A stretch of DNA of 21,365 nt from HXMU1420-2 sp040830545 (GTDB lineage Bacteria; Pseudomonadota; Alphaproteobacteria; Rhodobacterales; Rhodobacteraceae). Position numbers and translations under genes: made by a program. The notes below the pieces were generated by a model, which was given only the letters and a program-made list of their open reading frames with translations, did no database searches and was not told the origin of the DNA. The stretch is taken from contig JBFOMB010000152.1 in the NCBI GenBank assembly GCA_040830545.1, positions 1 to 21,365 of the forward strand, given 5' to 3'. How positions within the stretch are numbered: the first letter of the stretch is position 1; every line of letters starts with the position of its first letter. This document shows, in pieces, positions 7,391-15,346 of the stretch.

Positions 7391-8769
7391 GCGTCCTCTC
7401 CCACTGTGTGCAATGCAGCCACGGCACAGGACACCAGCCGGGCAGTTTCATCATCCGCGCGGCTGGTCAGGATGATCGGGCATTTCGCGCCGACAACAAT
7501 CCCGGCGGATTCGGCATGCGCGAGGAAGGACAGTTCCTTGGCAATCATATTGCCTGCCTCCATGTTGGGTGCGATCAGGATTTCGGCACGCCCGGCGACT
7601 TCAGAGTGAATACCCTTGGTCCGCGCTGCGCCCAGATTGATCGCGTTGTCCATCGCCAAAGGCCCGTCAACCAAACCGCCGGTGATCTGCCCGCGCTCAG
7701 CCATTTTGGCGAGCGCCGCTGCGTCCAGAGTCGAGGGGATCGAGGGGTTCACCGTTTCCACCGCGGACAGGATCGCCACGCGCGGCTGCTTCAACCCCAG
7801 GCTATGGCCCAGGTCGATGGCGTTTTTGACGATGTCCGCCTTCTGCTTGAGGTCGGGCGCGATGTTGATGGCGGCATCCGTGACCATCAGCAGGTGGTCC
7901 AGCCCCGGCACATCCATGACAAACACATGGCTCAGCAACCGGCTGACCCGCAGCCCGCCGTCGCGTTTGACCACCTCGGACAGAAGCGTGCTGGTGTGCA
8001 GATGCCCTTTCATCAACGCCCGCGCTTCGCCCGAGTGGATCAGCTCGACCCCCCGTGCTGTCGCTGCGCGGTGACCGGGAATGTCGATGACCTGATAACT
8101 GGCAATGTCCTTGCCAATCTCTTCTGCCGCCTGCCGGATCAGGGTCGCGTCCCCAATCAGGATCGGGTCAACGATCGTGTGCTCCGCCGCCAGCAACGCC
8201 CCGCCCAGCGCTTCGGGTTCCTCAGGGGCGATGACGGCTGTGGGGATCGCGAGCAAAGGTTCAGCGCGTTTCAGAAGGCGTTCGAAATGCACGTGGCGCT
8301 GCACGGTCAGCCCCGGCACGTCATGGGCATCAAATGTCATCGGCTGGGTCGGAGCAACAACCTCGGCCTCACCTTCGACGATCCGCATGCCGTCCTCACG
8401 CTCCACCCACGTGTCAAAGCGGACGGTTCCATCACCCTCCTTCGCCACCAGCCTCACACCGGCCACCAAGGTATCCCCTGCCTGTGCCTGCCCGACAAAA
8501 CGCAGCGATTGTTCCCGATACTGCGACCCCGGCCCCGGCAGCTCACACCCCAATACACCAGAGATCAGAGAAGCCACCCACATGCCGGGTGCCTGCGCTT
8601 CGGGCGCGCCGTCCCCATCCCCATCCTCACCCGGTAAATGCAGCGGGTTCAGGTTGCCCGAGCTGTTGGCAAAGACAAACAGGTCATCATGACGACACAG
8701 ACGTTTTTGCGTGGCTTCCATGCCGATGGTCAGTTGGTCAAACGGCACGTTTTGCAGAATGCGGCTCAT
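7387..8769 (-). CDS. MaoC-like / phosphate acetyl(butyryl)transferase fusion
   Basis: This is a 460-residue two-domain protein. Residues 1-145 are a MaoC/hot-dog domain (DDLFVFANSSGNLNPLHL at 28-45). Residues from about 155 to 460 are a phosphate acyltransferase of the Pta/Ptb type, including VAILSAVETVNPSIPSTLDA, which converts acyl-CoA plus phosphate to acyl phosphate plus CoA. Proteins of this layout are usually annotated as bifunctional enoyl-CoA hydratase/phosphate acetyltransferase. In (R)-hydratases the hot-dog motif has a catalytic Asp in SGDxNPxH. Here that position is Asn39, while His44 is kept, so the hydratase activity is doubtful. An acidic insert EDGDGDGAPE (48-57) follows the His. 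The start is supported by AAGGA six bases upstream. The gene is coupled to ackA through a 4-base overlap, which supports a joint role in acyl-CoA/acyl-phosphate exchange. Confidence 0.9.
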   Translation of the reverse strand: MSRILQNVPFDQLTIGMEATQKRLCRHDDLFVFANSSGNLNPLHLPGEDGDGDGAPEAQAPGMWVASLISGVLGCELPGPGSQYREQSLRFVGQAQAGDTLVAGVRLVAKEGDGTVRFDTWVEREDGMRIVEGEAEVVAPTQPMTFDAHDVPGLTVQRHVHFERLLKRAEPLLAIPTAVIAPEEPEALGGALLAAEHTIVDPILIGDATLIRQAAEEIGKDIASYQVIDIPGHRAATARGVELIHSGEARALMKGHLHTSTLLSEVVKRDGGLRVSRLLSHVFVMDVPGLDHLLMVTDAAINIAPDLKQKADIVKNAIDLGHSLGLKQPRVAILSAVETVNPSIPSTLDAAALAKMAERGQITGGLVDGPLAMDNAINLGAARTKGIHSEVAGRAEILIAPNMEAGNMIAKELSFLAHAESAGIVVGAKCPIILTSRADDETARLVSCAVAALHTVGEDA

Positions 8770-8843
8770 GAGAAATCCTTGTCTTTGATGTCAAAAGGGC
8801 GCTTAGCGGGTCAGCATGACCGGGGGATGACGGCAGGTTGATG

Positions 8844-9620
8844 TCACGATGTGCCCGGAACTGACATGCGCTGGACGTCCCGCAAGAACTCAATGAAGCC
8901 TGCAACCTGATGCTCGATCAGGGCACGCCCTTTGTCAGCGTTGGCCTTCGACGCTTCACCCACCGTGCCGGAAGGATGCAAATCCGTCGCGATCCAGGCA
9001 TAGCGTGCCCCGCCGGTCGGTGGCACCGGGGTGTCATGGGCTGATGTTCGGAAATCTTCAGCTTTGGTCATGTCTACGGAGCCAGGAGCCAGGGCCAGAA
9101 TCAAGGACGTCTCCGCATCCCCACCATGCAGGCCGTGCGCCCATTCCTCGTCACTCAACAGCCCCTCCGGCGTGCCAAAGCTGCCCCAGGAACACAGCGC
9201 CGCCAGCATCCCCGCCTGTACCCGCAACTCCCGCGCAACAATTGCATTCACATCGCCATTGCCGCCATGGCTGTTCACAAAAACGATCTTCTTGATCCCC
9301 GCCCGCGCGACGGACAGGCCAATTTCCGTCCACGCCGAAATCGCCGTTGTCGCCGACAAGGTCAGCGTCCCGGCCGCATAGAGATGTTCGTTCGACTTCC
9401 CCACAGCCTGAACCGGCAGAATGCGCACATCCAGATCGTCGGGTAACGTCAGACGCACCTGCGCCAGCATACCCTCGGCAATGATCGCGTCCGTCCCGAC
9501 CGGCAAATGCGGCCCGTGCTGCTCAATCGCAGCCGTCGGCAGGATCGCAATCGTGCGTTCCGGGTCGCATTCGGCAAACTCCGCGCTGCGGTAGGCGGAC
9601 CAGTCGAGGCGTCGGGTCAT
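8844..9620 (-). CDS. Creatininase-family amidohydrolase
   Basis: This is a 258-residue protein starting MTRRLDWSAY. The metal site of the family is visible: ILPTAAIEQHGPHLPVGTD (26-44, with Glu33, His35 and Asp44), FVNSHGGNGDVNA in the middle, and HGGDAETSLIL with the conserved Glu. These ligands define the two-metal centre that hydrolyses cyclic or linear amides in creatininase and its relatives (for example formamidopyrimidine deformylase and the mycofactocin peptidase MftE). The substrate here is unknown and nothing nearby suggests creatinine or mycofactocin metabolism. A start 15 codons upstream is possible in frame, but AGGAG at 9626-9630 with a five-base spacer favours 9620. The gene ends 74 bases before the phosphotransacylase gene on the same strand, so it may be first in that transcript. 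Confidence 0.9.
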   Translation of the reverse strand: MTRRLDWSAYRSAEFAECDPERTIAILPTAAIEQHGPHLPVGTDAIIAEGMLAQVRLTLPDDLDVRILPVQAVGKSNEHLYAAGTLTLSATTAISAWTEIGLSVARAGIKKIVFVNSHGGNGDVNAIVARELRVQAGMLAALCSWGSFGTPEGLLSDEEWAHGLHGGDAETSLILALAPGSVDMTKAEDFRTSAHDTPVPPTGGARYAWIATDLHPSGTVGEASKANADKGRALIEHQVAGFIEFLRDVQRMSVPGTS

Positions 9621-9625
9621 GGCGG

Positions 9626-9630
9626 CTCCT
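9626..9630 (-). promoter_or_regulatory. Ribosome binding site setting the creatininase-family start
   Basis: Read on the minus strand this is AGGAG (preceded by AAA), five bases before the ATG at 9620. It lies inside the longer alternative frame, which would start at 9665, and so favours the shorter protein that begins at the conserved family N-terminus. Confidence 0.7.
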
Positions 9631-9712
9631 TTTGGCGTTTCGCCTTCCGCATAGCATTCTTGCACTTCCGCGCCTATGTCTGATGGACAGGTTCAGTCGA
9701 AAGTGTCACCGC

Positions 9713-10933
9713 ATGAGCGCCACAGGCTTCCGTCCGTTCGCATGGCTGGTCAAACGCCCCGATCACGTTCCGCCCGACATCATCCGATACTATGTCTATT
9801 GGAAAATCCTCTACGTCATGGCGATGATTGGACACGGCTACACAATCTTCGCCTTTGCGTCGATTGGTGTGACGTTCATGGCATGGTTCAACGTCGGCAG
9901 TACGATCGTGTTCGGCCTGGCCCTGTTTCTGCTGTTAAGGGGATATTACAAAGCCCCATACTGGATCGCGATCAGTGAACTGGTGCTGCACGGCGTGGCA
10001 GCGATGCTGTTCGTCGGCCCGGACGCAGGGTTTCAGAACTTCACTTTCATGGTGGTCATTCTGCTGTTTATTCAGCCGTTTTATTCCTGGCGTGTATCGG
10101 CATTTGGAACCGTGATCATTCTGGCTATTGGTGGCACTGGGATGAACTATGTTCTGACCCACGGACCGATTGTGCAAGTTCCACCAGAGGAGATGCGTAT
10201 CAACACCGTTCTGTCCACGATCACATGGCCCATATACGTATTGGCGTTGGTGTTGCCGTTTGTTTTCTATTCTGCCCGCGCCGAGAAAGAGCTGGCCGAG
10301 GCCTATGATGAAAGCGAACGACTGCTGCTGAACATCCTGCCAGCAGCCATTGCACGTAGGCTGAAGGTCTCGGACGAGGTGATTGCGGACGAACACGAGG
10401 GCGTTGGCGTCCTGTTTCTGGACATTGTCGGCTTCACCGCGATGTCTCAGCGGTTGTCTGCCGCACAGGTCGTCACCCTGCTAAATGACGTGATTTTTGC
10501 CATCGACGCGTTGGTGGAGCAACACGGGCTGGAGAAGATCAAAACCATTGGTGACGCTTACATGGTGGCGGCTGGCGTCCCTGATCCGACACCCGATGCC
10601 GAGGCACGTCTGGTGGCGCTTGCCGTGGACATTCAGAACAAGGTGGCCGAGTTCAAAGTGCCTGATACAGGCGACCCTTTAAGTGTGCGGATCGGTATCA
10701 ATTCGGGGCCGGTGGTCGCTGGCGTGATCGGACACCGGAAGTTTGTGTATGACATCTGGGGTGATACGGTAAACCTGGCCTCTCGGATGGAATCCACGGG
10801 TGAGGCCGGGCGCATACAACTGCCTACAGATATGGCAACACGATTGAAGGACAGGTTCCGGTTCGAACCGCGCGGTCAGGTGGCCGTCAAAGGCAAGGGC
10901 CAGATCGAAACCAGTTTCGTGACCAGCACCTGA
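9713..10933 (+). CDS. Six-TM class III adenylate cyclase
   Basis: This is a 406-residue membrane protein. Six hydrophobic segments fill about residues 25-195. They are followed by a signalling helix (AEKELAEAYDESERLLLNILP) that fits the cyclase-transducer element, then a C-terminal class III catalytic domain. All residues for ATP-specific catalysis are in one chain: metal aspartates Asp237 (FLDIVGFT) and Asp281 (GDAYM), adenine-selecting Lys277 (EKIKTIG) and Asp347 (VYDIWGD), transition-state residues Asn354 and Arg358 (DTVNLASRM), and a phosphate-binding Lys in VKGKG (393-397). It should work as a homodimer making cAMP at the inner membrane. Layout resembles the six-TM mycobacterial enzyme Rv1625c. 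In-frame starts at 9632 and 9683 also exist. I chose the ATG ahead of SATGFRPFAWL, but no strong ribosome site decides it. The gene is divergent from the creatininase gene and converges on the methyltransferase. Confidence 0.92.
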   Translation: MSATGFRPFAWLVKRPDHVPPDIIRYYVYWKILYVMAMIGHGYTIFAFASIGVTFMAWFNVGSTIVFGLALFLLLRGYYKAPYWIAISELVLHGVAAMLFVGPDAGFQNFTFMVVILLFIQPFYSWRVSAFGTVIILAIGGTGMNYVLTHGPIVQVPPEEMRINTVLSTITWPIYVLALVLPFVFYSARAEKELAEAYDESERLLLNILPAAIARRLKVSDEVIADEHEGVGVLFLDIVGFTAMSQRLSAAQVVTLLNDVIFAIDALVEQHGLEKIKTIGDAYMVAAGVPDPTPDAEARLVALAVDIQNKVAEFKVPDTGDPLSVRIGINSGPVVAGVIGHRKFVYDIWGDTVNLASRMESTGEAGRIQLPTDMATRLKDRFRFEPRGQVAVKGKGQIETSFVTST

Positions 10934-10953
10934 ACGCGCGTGACCCTGTTGCC

Positions 10954-11445
10954 TCAGCCCGGTTGCCGATAGACAAAGACGCGCCCGGGGATCGCACCGT
11001 CAGGCAGGTCCACTTCTTCGAGTCGATCAAAATACATCCGGTCGCTCGACACCATCAGCCCGCCAGGCGCCAGGATAGGTTCGATCACCGGTGAAACCTT
11101 GCGCGCAAATATGTCGTTTTTCTCCAGATTGTGTCCGCCCAGATCCGCGTGCACCAGGCTGGCGGTTGGTCCGAACCGGTCCAGCGCCGCTGGCAGCATC
11201 TCCATCACGTCACCCAGAAACACAATCTCGTCCGGCGGGGTCGATGCGGGGTTCGACGCAATCGCGCGTTCGAACACATACACCTCGCGTCCCGACACCT
11301 TTTCCCGCAGGTGATCATATGTCCGCCCATTGCCCAGCCCCAGTTCCAGCACGGGGCCCGGCATATGCGCTGTGGCCTCAATCGCGTGGTCCAGACAGGC
11401 GCGCTGAGACACCATTCGATTTATGAAAACATCCAGGCGGCTCAT
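10954..11445 (-). CDS. Class I SAM-dependent methyltransferase-like protein
   Basis: This is a 163-residue cytosolic protein starting MSRLDVFINRMVSQR. Motif I is clear (PVLELGLGNGRTYDHL, about 31-46), followed by an acidic residue after the second strand (VYVFERA), FLGDVMEML, and a motif IV-like strand (ASLVHADLGGH). The end of the fold is APGGLMVSSDRMYF followed by GRVFVYRQPG. It is shorter than most members (200-250 residues), with little room for a substrate domain, so the substrate is unknown. GGAGGG at 11452-11457 with a six-base spacer supports the start at 11445 rather than an in-frame ATG at 11499. It ends 20 bases from the adenylate cyclase stop (convergent) and is divergent from the ABC operon. 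Confidence 0.8.
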   Translation of the reverse strand: MSRLDVFINRMVSQRACLDHAIEATAHMPGPVLELGLGNGRTYDHLREKVSGREVYVFERAIASNPASTPPDEIVFLGDVMEMLPAALDRFGPTASLVHADLGGHNLEKNDIFARKVSPVIEPILAPGGLMVSSDRMYFDRLEEVDLPDGAIPGRVFVYRQPG

Positions 11446-11658
11446 CCCCGTCCCTCCGCAAACGCTCGATTGGCCCCTGATGCCAAATGCTGCGCCCAAT
11501 GTGTAGCGTCTGACGTCGAAAAACCGCTTTGTCGCATGGATGCCACCAAATTGTTGTTTGACTAATGGGGCAAGGCCAAGCGAAGGTGCTGCGAGGCGTT
11601 ATGGGGGATAAATGCGGTTCGCAACCTTGGTACATATTAACCGTATTGGAAGAATGAA
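11446..11658. other. Divergent intergenic region upstream of the ABC operon
   Basis: These 213 bases lie between the methyltransferase start (minus) and the ABC operon (plus) and must carry the operon promoter. The stretch nearest the operon is AT-richer than its surroundings (ACATATTAACC at about 11632-11642). It holds a small hairpin GGTT-CGC-AACC (11616-11626) and an inverted repeat CGGTT (11615-11619) / AACCG (11639-11643), which could be a regulator site. A TTGACT at 11558-11563 has no good -10 partner at the normal distance. I see no coding frame or RNA gene. Confidence 0.4.
11452..11457 (-). promoter_or_regulatory. Ribosome binding site setting the methyltransferase start
   Basis: On the minus strand this reads GGAGGG, six bases before the ATG at 11445. 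It sits within the 18-codon longer alternative frame, which argues that the shorter product is the real one. Confidence 0.65.
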
Positions 11659-13431
11659 ATGTCCCCGCTCCTGACTGTCGAAAATCTGTCTATCGGATTT
11701 GGTCGCGGCGATGCGGTTGTCCGGGACGTGAGTTTTGAGGTGCAGGAGGGTCAGACGCTTGCCCTCGTGGGTGAATCCGGGTCGGGCAAAACCGTCACCT
11801 GTCGCGCTGTTCTGCGCATCCTGCCCCGCATTGCGCAAATCCGTACGGGCAAGGTGATCCTGAACGGGCGCAGCGGCGGCCTGTCCCTGACCGACCTCAA
11901 CGAACGCGCCATGCGCAAGGTGCGTGGCAACGCGGTTTCGATGATCTTTCAGGAACCGATGCGGTCCCTGTCACCGCTCCACCGGATCGGCAATCAGGTG
12001 AGCGAGGTTCTGTGGCTGCACAAGGGAATGTCCGAGAAGGAGGCCCGCAAAACCGTTCTGGAAAATTTCGAACGCGTGGGCTTCCCGGACCCGGAACGGG
12101 CTTATGGGTCTTATCCGTTCGAGCTTTCCGGTGGTATGCGACAGCGCGCGATGATCGCGATGGCGATGGTGGCCAAACCCGATCTGCTGATCGCGGACGA
12201 ACCGACGACTGCTCTGGATGTGACAACACAGGCGCAGGTTCTGGGGCTGATCAACGAACTCAAACGCGAAACCGGTATGGCCGTGATCCTTGTCACGCAT
12301 GACCTGGGCGTTGTGGCCAACATGGCCGAGCAGGTCGTGGTCATGCACAAGGGCCGCATCATGGAAAGCGGCGCAGCGGAACCAATGCTCAAGGCCCCCG
12401 CGCATCCCTACACGAAACAACTGTTCGATGCGGCGCCCGCGATCCCTGCCGCGCCGGAACCGGTCGCAGCCCCGCCAGAAGACGATCTGATACTTCAGAT
12501 GAAATCCGTCTCAAAAACCTACACGATGCGGGCGCAATCCTCATGGAAGCCCGAAGTGCTGATCCACGCCTGTCGCGGTGTCGATTTCGGCCTGCCCCGT
12601 GGCAAGACACTTGCGATTGTCGGCGAAAGCGGATCGGGCAAGACCACTGCCGCCCGGATCGCGCTGGGCGCGGAGTTGCCCGACAAAGGGGGCGAGGTTC
12701 TGTTCCGCGCCAACCCGCAGGGCGCGCCGATTGGCGTCCATGCGATGAACCGTCAGGCACGGACAGCGTTCCAGAAACAGGCACAGATGGTGTTTCAGGA
12801 CCCCTACTCGTCGCTGTCGCCGCGCATGCGTATCCTTGATGCCTTGACCGAGCCGCTGGAAATTCACGGCATTGGCAACCGCACCGAACAGCGCGACCGC
12901 GCGGCTGCGAAATTGCGGCAGGTGGGTTTGAACGACGACATGCTGACCCGCTTCCCGCACGCCTTTTCCGGCGGTCAGCGACAGCGCCTGTCAATTGCCC
13001 GTGCGCTGATGCTGGAACCGTCGCTGCTGGTCTGTGATGAACCGACCTCCGCGCTGGACGTGTCGGTGCAGGAACAAATCCTGACCCTGCTCGAAGACAT
13101 CCGCGACCGGCTGGGGCTCAGCTATCTGTTCATCTCACACGATCTGGCCGTTGTCGCACGGATCGCGGACGAGGTCGCTGTGATGCGGCAGGGTCTGGTG
13201 GTCGAACAAGCCCCGCCCGAAACGCTGTTCCATGACCCGGTCCACCCCTACACCAAGGCGCTGATCGCAGCGCAGCCCACTCCGGACATCAACCGTCCGA
13301 TCAATCTGAAACTGGTGGCGCAGGGGGCCGGTTCACCGGAGTCCTGGCCCGACCAGTTCCGCTTTACCGACGACCAAGCGCCGTCGCTGACCCACGTGCA
13401 ACCCGGCCACAAGGTACGATGCCATGTTTGA
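11659..13431 (+). CDS. ABC importer double ATPase (DppD-DppF / YejF-like fusion)
   Basis: This 590-residue protein has two complete ABC ATPase domains. Domain 1 (about 1-265) has Walker A GESGSGKT (38-45), signature LSGGMRQR (156-163) and Walker B LLIADEPT (176-183). Domain 2 (about 275-560) has Walker A GESGSGKT (322-329), signature FSGGQRQR (436-443) and Walker B LLVCDEPT (456-463). Both nucleotide sites look catalytically intact. Each domain ends with the AHPYTKQLF / VHPYTKALI sequence typical of oligopeptide/nickel-class importers (Opp/Dpp/Yej). It energises the two permeases encoded downstream, on the cytoplasmic face of the inner membrane. It is the first gene of the operon, and its last eight bases overlap the solute-binding protein gene, so the two are translationally coupled. 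In Yej and Dpp operons the ATPase normally comes last. Confidence 0.95.
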   Translation: MSPLLTVENLSIGFGRGDAVVRDVSFEVQEGQTLALVGESGSGKTVTCRAVLRILPRIAQIRTGKVILNGRSGGLSLTDLNERAMRKVRGNAVSMIFQEPMRSLSPLHRIGNQVSEVLWLHKGMSEKEARKTVLENFERVGFPDPERAYGSYPFELSGGMRQRAMIAMAMVAKPDLLIADEPTTALDVTTQAQVLGLINELKRETGMAVILVTHDLGVVANMAEQVVVMHKGRIMESGAAEPMLKAPAHPYTKQLFDAAPAIPAAPEPVAAPPEDDLILQMKSVSKTYTMRAQSSWKPEVLIHACRGVDFGLPRGKTLAIVGESGSGKTTAARIALGAELPDKGGEVLFRANPQGAPIGVHAMNRQARTAFQKQAQMVFQDPYSSLSPRMRILDALTEPLEIHGIGNRTEQRDRAAAKLRQVGLNDDMLTRFPHAFSGGQRQRLSIARALMLEPSLLVCDEPTSALDVSVQEQILTLLEDIRDRLGLSYLFISHDLAVVARIADEVAVMRQGLVVEQAPPETLFHDPVHPYTKALIAAQPTPDINRPINLKLVAQGAGSPESWPDQFRFTDDQAPSLTHVQPGHKVRCHV

Positions 13432-15346
13432 TATTTCTCGCAGACTATTTTCCCTGACCGCCATCGCGGCGACATTCACCGCAGGGGCCCTGTTCGCTCA
13501 ACCGGTGCCACAGGAAGCCCCCTATTTTCAGGACCAGGTGGCGTCCGGCGCGCTGCCCGACGTGGCCAGCCGCATTCCCGAAGATCCGCTGATCGTCGAT
13601 CTGGTCGCCAAGGGGCGCAAACTGGGCCAGCCCGGCGGGGTGCTCAGCACGATGGTATCCCGGTCCAAGGACATCCGGCAAATGGTGGTCTACGGCTATG
13701 CCCGTCTGGTCGGGTATGATGAGTTCTACAACCTCGTTCCGGACATTCTGAAATCCTACGAAAACCTCGACAACAAGACGTTCACGTTCCACCTGCGCAA
13801 GGGCCACAAATGGTCGGACGGCGTGCCGCTGACCTCGGCCGATTTTGCCTATTGGTGGAACGACGTGGCCAACAATCAGAAACTCAGCCCTGTTGGTCCC
13901 CCGGATTTCCTGATCGTGAACGGCAAACCGCCCAAGGTCAGCTTCCCGGACGAGTTGACCGTTGTCTATGAATGGGACGAGGCGAACCCGAACTTCCTGG
14001 CGACGCTCGCTCAGGCCAGCCCGCCGTTCATCTATCGCCCCGCGCATTTCCTGAAGCAGTTTCACGAAGACTACGCCGACCCCGCCGTTCTGGCCGAGGC
14101 CGTGGATGATGCCCGCGTCAACAGCTGGGCCGCGCTGCACAACAAGCTGGACAACATGTACAAGTTCGACAATCACGAATTGCCGACCTTGCAGCCTTGG
14201 GTGAATTCGGCCTCGGGCAAGAAGATCCGCCACCAGTTCCTGCGCAATCCCTACTACCACCGCATCGATTCCAACGGTGTGCAGCTGCCCTATATCGACG
14301 TGGTCGAGATGGAGATTGTCGCCGGTGGCCTTGTCGCAGCAAAATCCAACGCGGGTGAAAGCGACCTGCAGGGCCGTGGGCTGGATTTCCGCGACATCTC
14401 CATCCTGCGCAAGGGTGAGGCCGATGGCGGCAACTATCGCACGCATCTTTGGGGGTCGGGTGTGGCCAGCCAGATCGCGATCTACCCGAACCTGAACTAC
14501 GAAGACGACGTCTGGCGCGAAGCCATGCGCGACGTGCGTTTCCGCCGCGCGCTGTCGCTGGGCATCAACCGCAAGGGCATCAACCACGCGCTCTACTTCA
14601 AACTGGCCAAGCCCGGCGCGATGGCTGTCCTGCCGCAAAGCCCCTATTTCAAGCCGGAACATCGCGAGGCATGGGCGCAATACGACATCGAACAGGCCAA
14701 CGCATTGCTGGATGACATGGGCCTGACCGAACGCGACCGGGACGGCATTCGCAAACTGCCCGATGGCCGCATTCTGGAGTTCATCATCGAAACCGCTGGT
14801 GAGCGGCAAGAGGTTGAAAACGCGCTGCAAATCGTGACGGACAACTGGCGTGAGATTGGCGTGAAGCTGGTGATGCGTCCACTGGACCGCGACATCCTGC
14901 GCAACCGGATTTATGCGGGTGAAACCATGGCCGCCGTCTGGTTCGGCTGGGACAATGGCCTGCCACAAAGCACAACCTCGCCCGCCTATCTGGCCCCGAC
15001 AGATCAGGTGTTCTTTGCCTGGCCGAAATGGGGGCAGTTTCACCAGACCAAAGGCGCCGCTGGCGAGCCGCCCGATCTGGCCCCGGCCCAGCGCCTGATG
15101 GAGTTAAACGAGGCCTGGAACAAGGCCACGCTGGATGATGAGCGCGCCGCCATCTGGGACGAAATGCTGGGCATCCACGCCGACAACCTGTTCGGCATCG
15201 GCATTCTGGCCGAGGCCCCCCAGCCCATCGTGGTCAACAAAAGTCTGCGCAACGTCCCGGAAAAGGCCATCTGGGCCTGGGACCCCGGCGCGCATTTCGG
15301 GGTGCACCGCCCGGACGAATTCTTCTTCGCCGACGGGGATGACTGA
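13424..15346 (+). CDS. ABC importer solute-binding protein, family 5, with Tat-type signal
   Basis: This is a 640-residue periplasmic binding protein of the extracellular solute-binding family 5 (peptide/nickel/opine class). The N-terminus MFDISRRLFSLTAIAATFTAGALFA carries SRRLFSL, a near-consensus twin-arginine motif (Arg6, Arg7), with probable cleavage near residue 25. Export already folded by Tat is therefore likely. Family features are HLRKGHKWSDGVPLTSADFAYWW, LRKGEADGGNYRTHLWG, and VRFRRALSLGINRKGIN around the hinge. It is longer than DppA or OppA (about 530). Both the size and the conserved ASRIPEDPLIVD segment at about 47-58 fit a subgroup common in alphaproteobacteria. The ligand cannot be told; family 5 covers peptides, opines, glycosides and more. 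The stop overlaps the permease start by one base (TGATG). Confidence 0.93.
   Translation: MFDISRRLFSLTAIAATFTAGALFAQPVPQEAPYFQDQVASGALPDVASRIPEDPLIVDLVAKGRKLGQPGGVLSTMVSRSKDIRQMVVYGYARLVGYDEFYNLVPDILKSYENLDNKTFTFHLRKGHKWSDGVPLTSADFAYWWNDVANNQKLSPVGPPDFLIVNGKPPKVSFPDELTVVYEWDEANPNFLATLAQASPPFIYRPAHFLKQFHEDYADPAVLAEAVDDARVNSWAALHNKLDNMYKFDNHELPTLQPWVNSASGKKIRHQFLRNPYYHRIDSNGVQLPYIDVVEMEIVAGGLVAAKSNAGESDLQGRGLDFRDISILRKGEADGGNYRTHLWGSGVASQIAIYPNLNYEDDVWREAMRDVRFRRALSLGINRKGINHALYFKLAKPGAMAVLPQSPYFKPEHREAWAQYDIEQANALLDDMGLTERDRDGIRKLPDGRILEFIIETAGERQEVENALQIVTDNWREIGVKLVMRPLDRDILRNRIYAGETMAAVWFGWDNGLPQSTTSPAYLAPTDQVFFAWPKWGQFHQTKGAAGEPPDLAPAQRLMELNEAWNKATLDDERAAIWDEMLGIHADNLFGIGILAEAPQPIVVNKSLRNVPEKAIWAWDPGAHFGVHRPDEFFFADGDD

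Noticed and set aside
7381..8637. 418-codon plus-strand open frame opposite the MaoC-Ptb gene
   Set aside because: Shadow of a well-supported gene; composition and lack of motifs argue against coding.
11558..11563. TTGACT as a -35 box of the ABC operon promoter
   Set aside because: No acceptable -10 hexamer lies 16-18 bases downstream.
13445..15043. 532-codon minus-strand open frame opposite the solute-binding protein
   Set aside because: It is a shadow of the clear family 5 binding-protein gene and has no motifs of its own.
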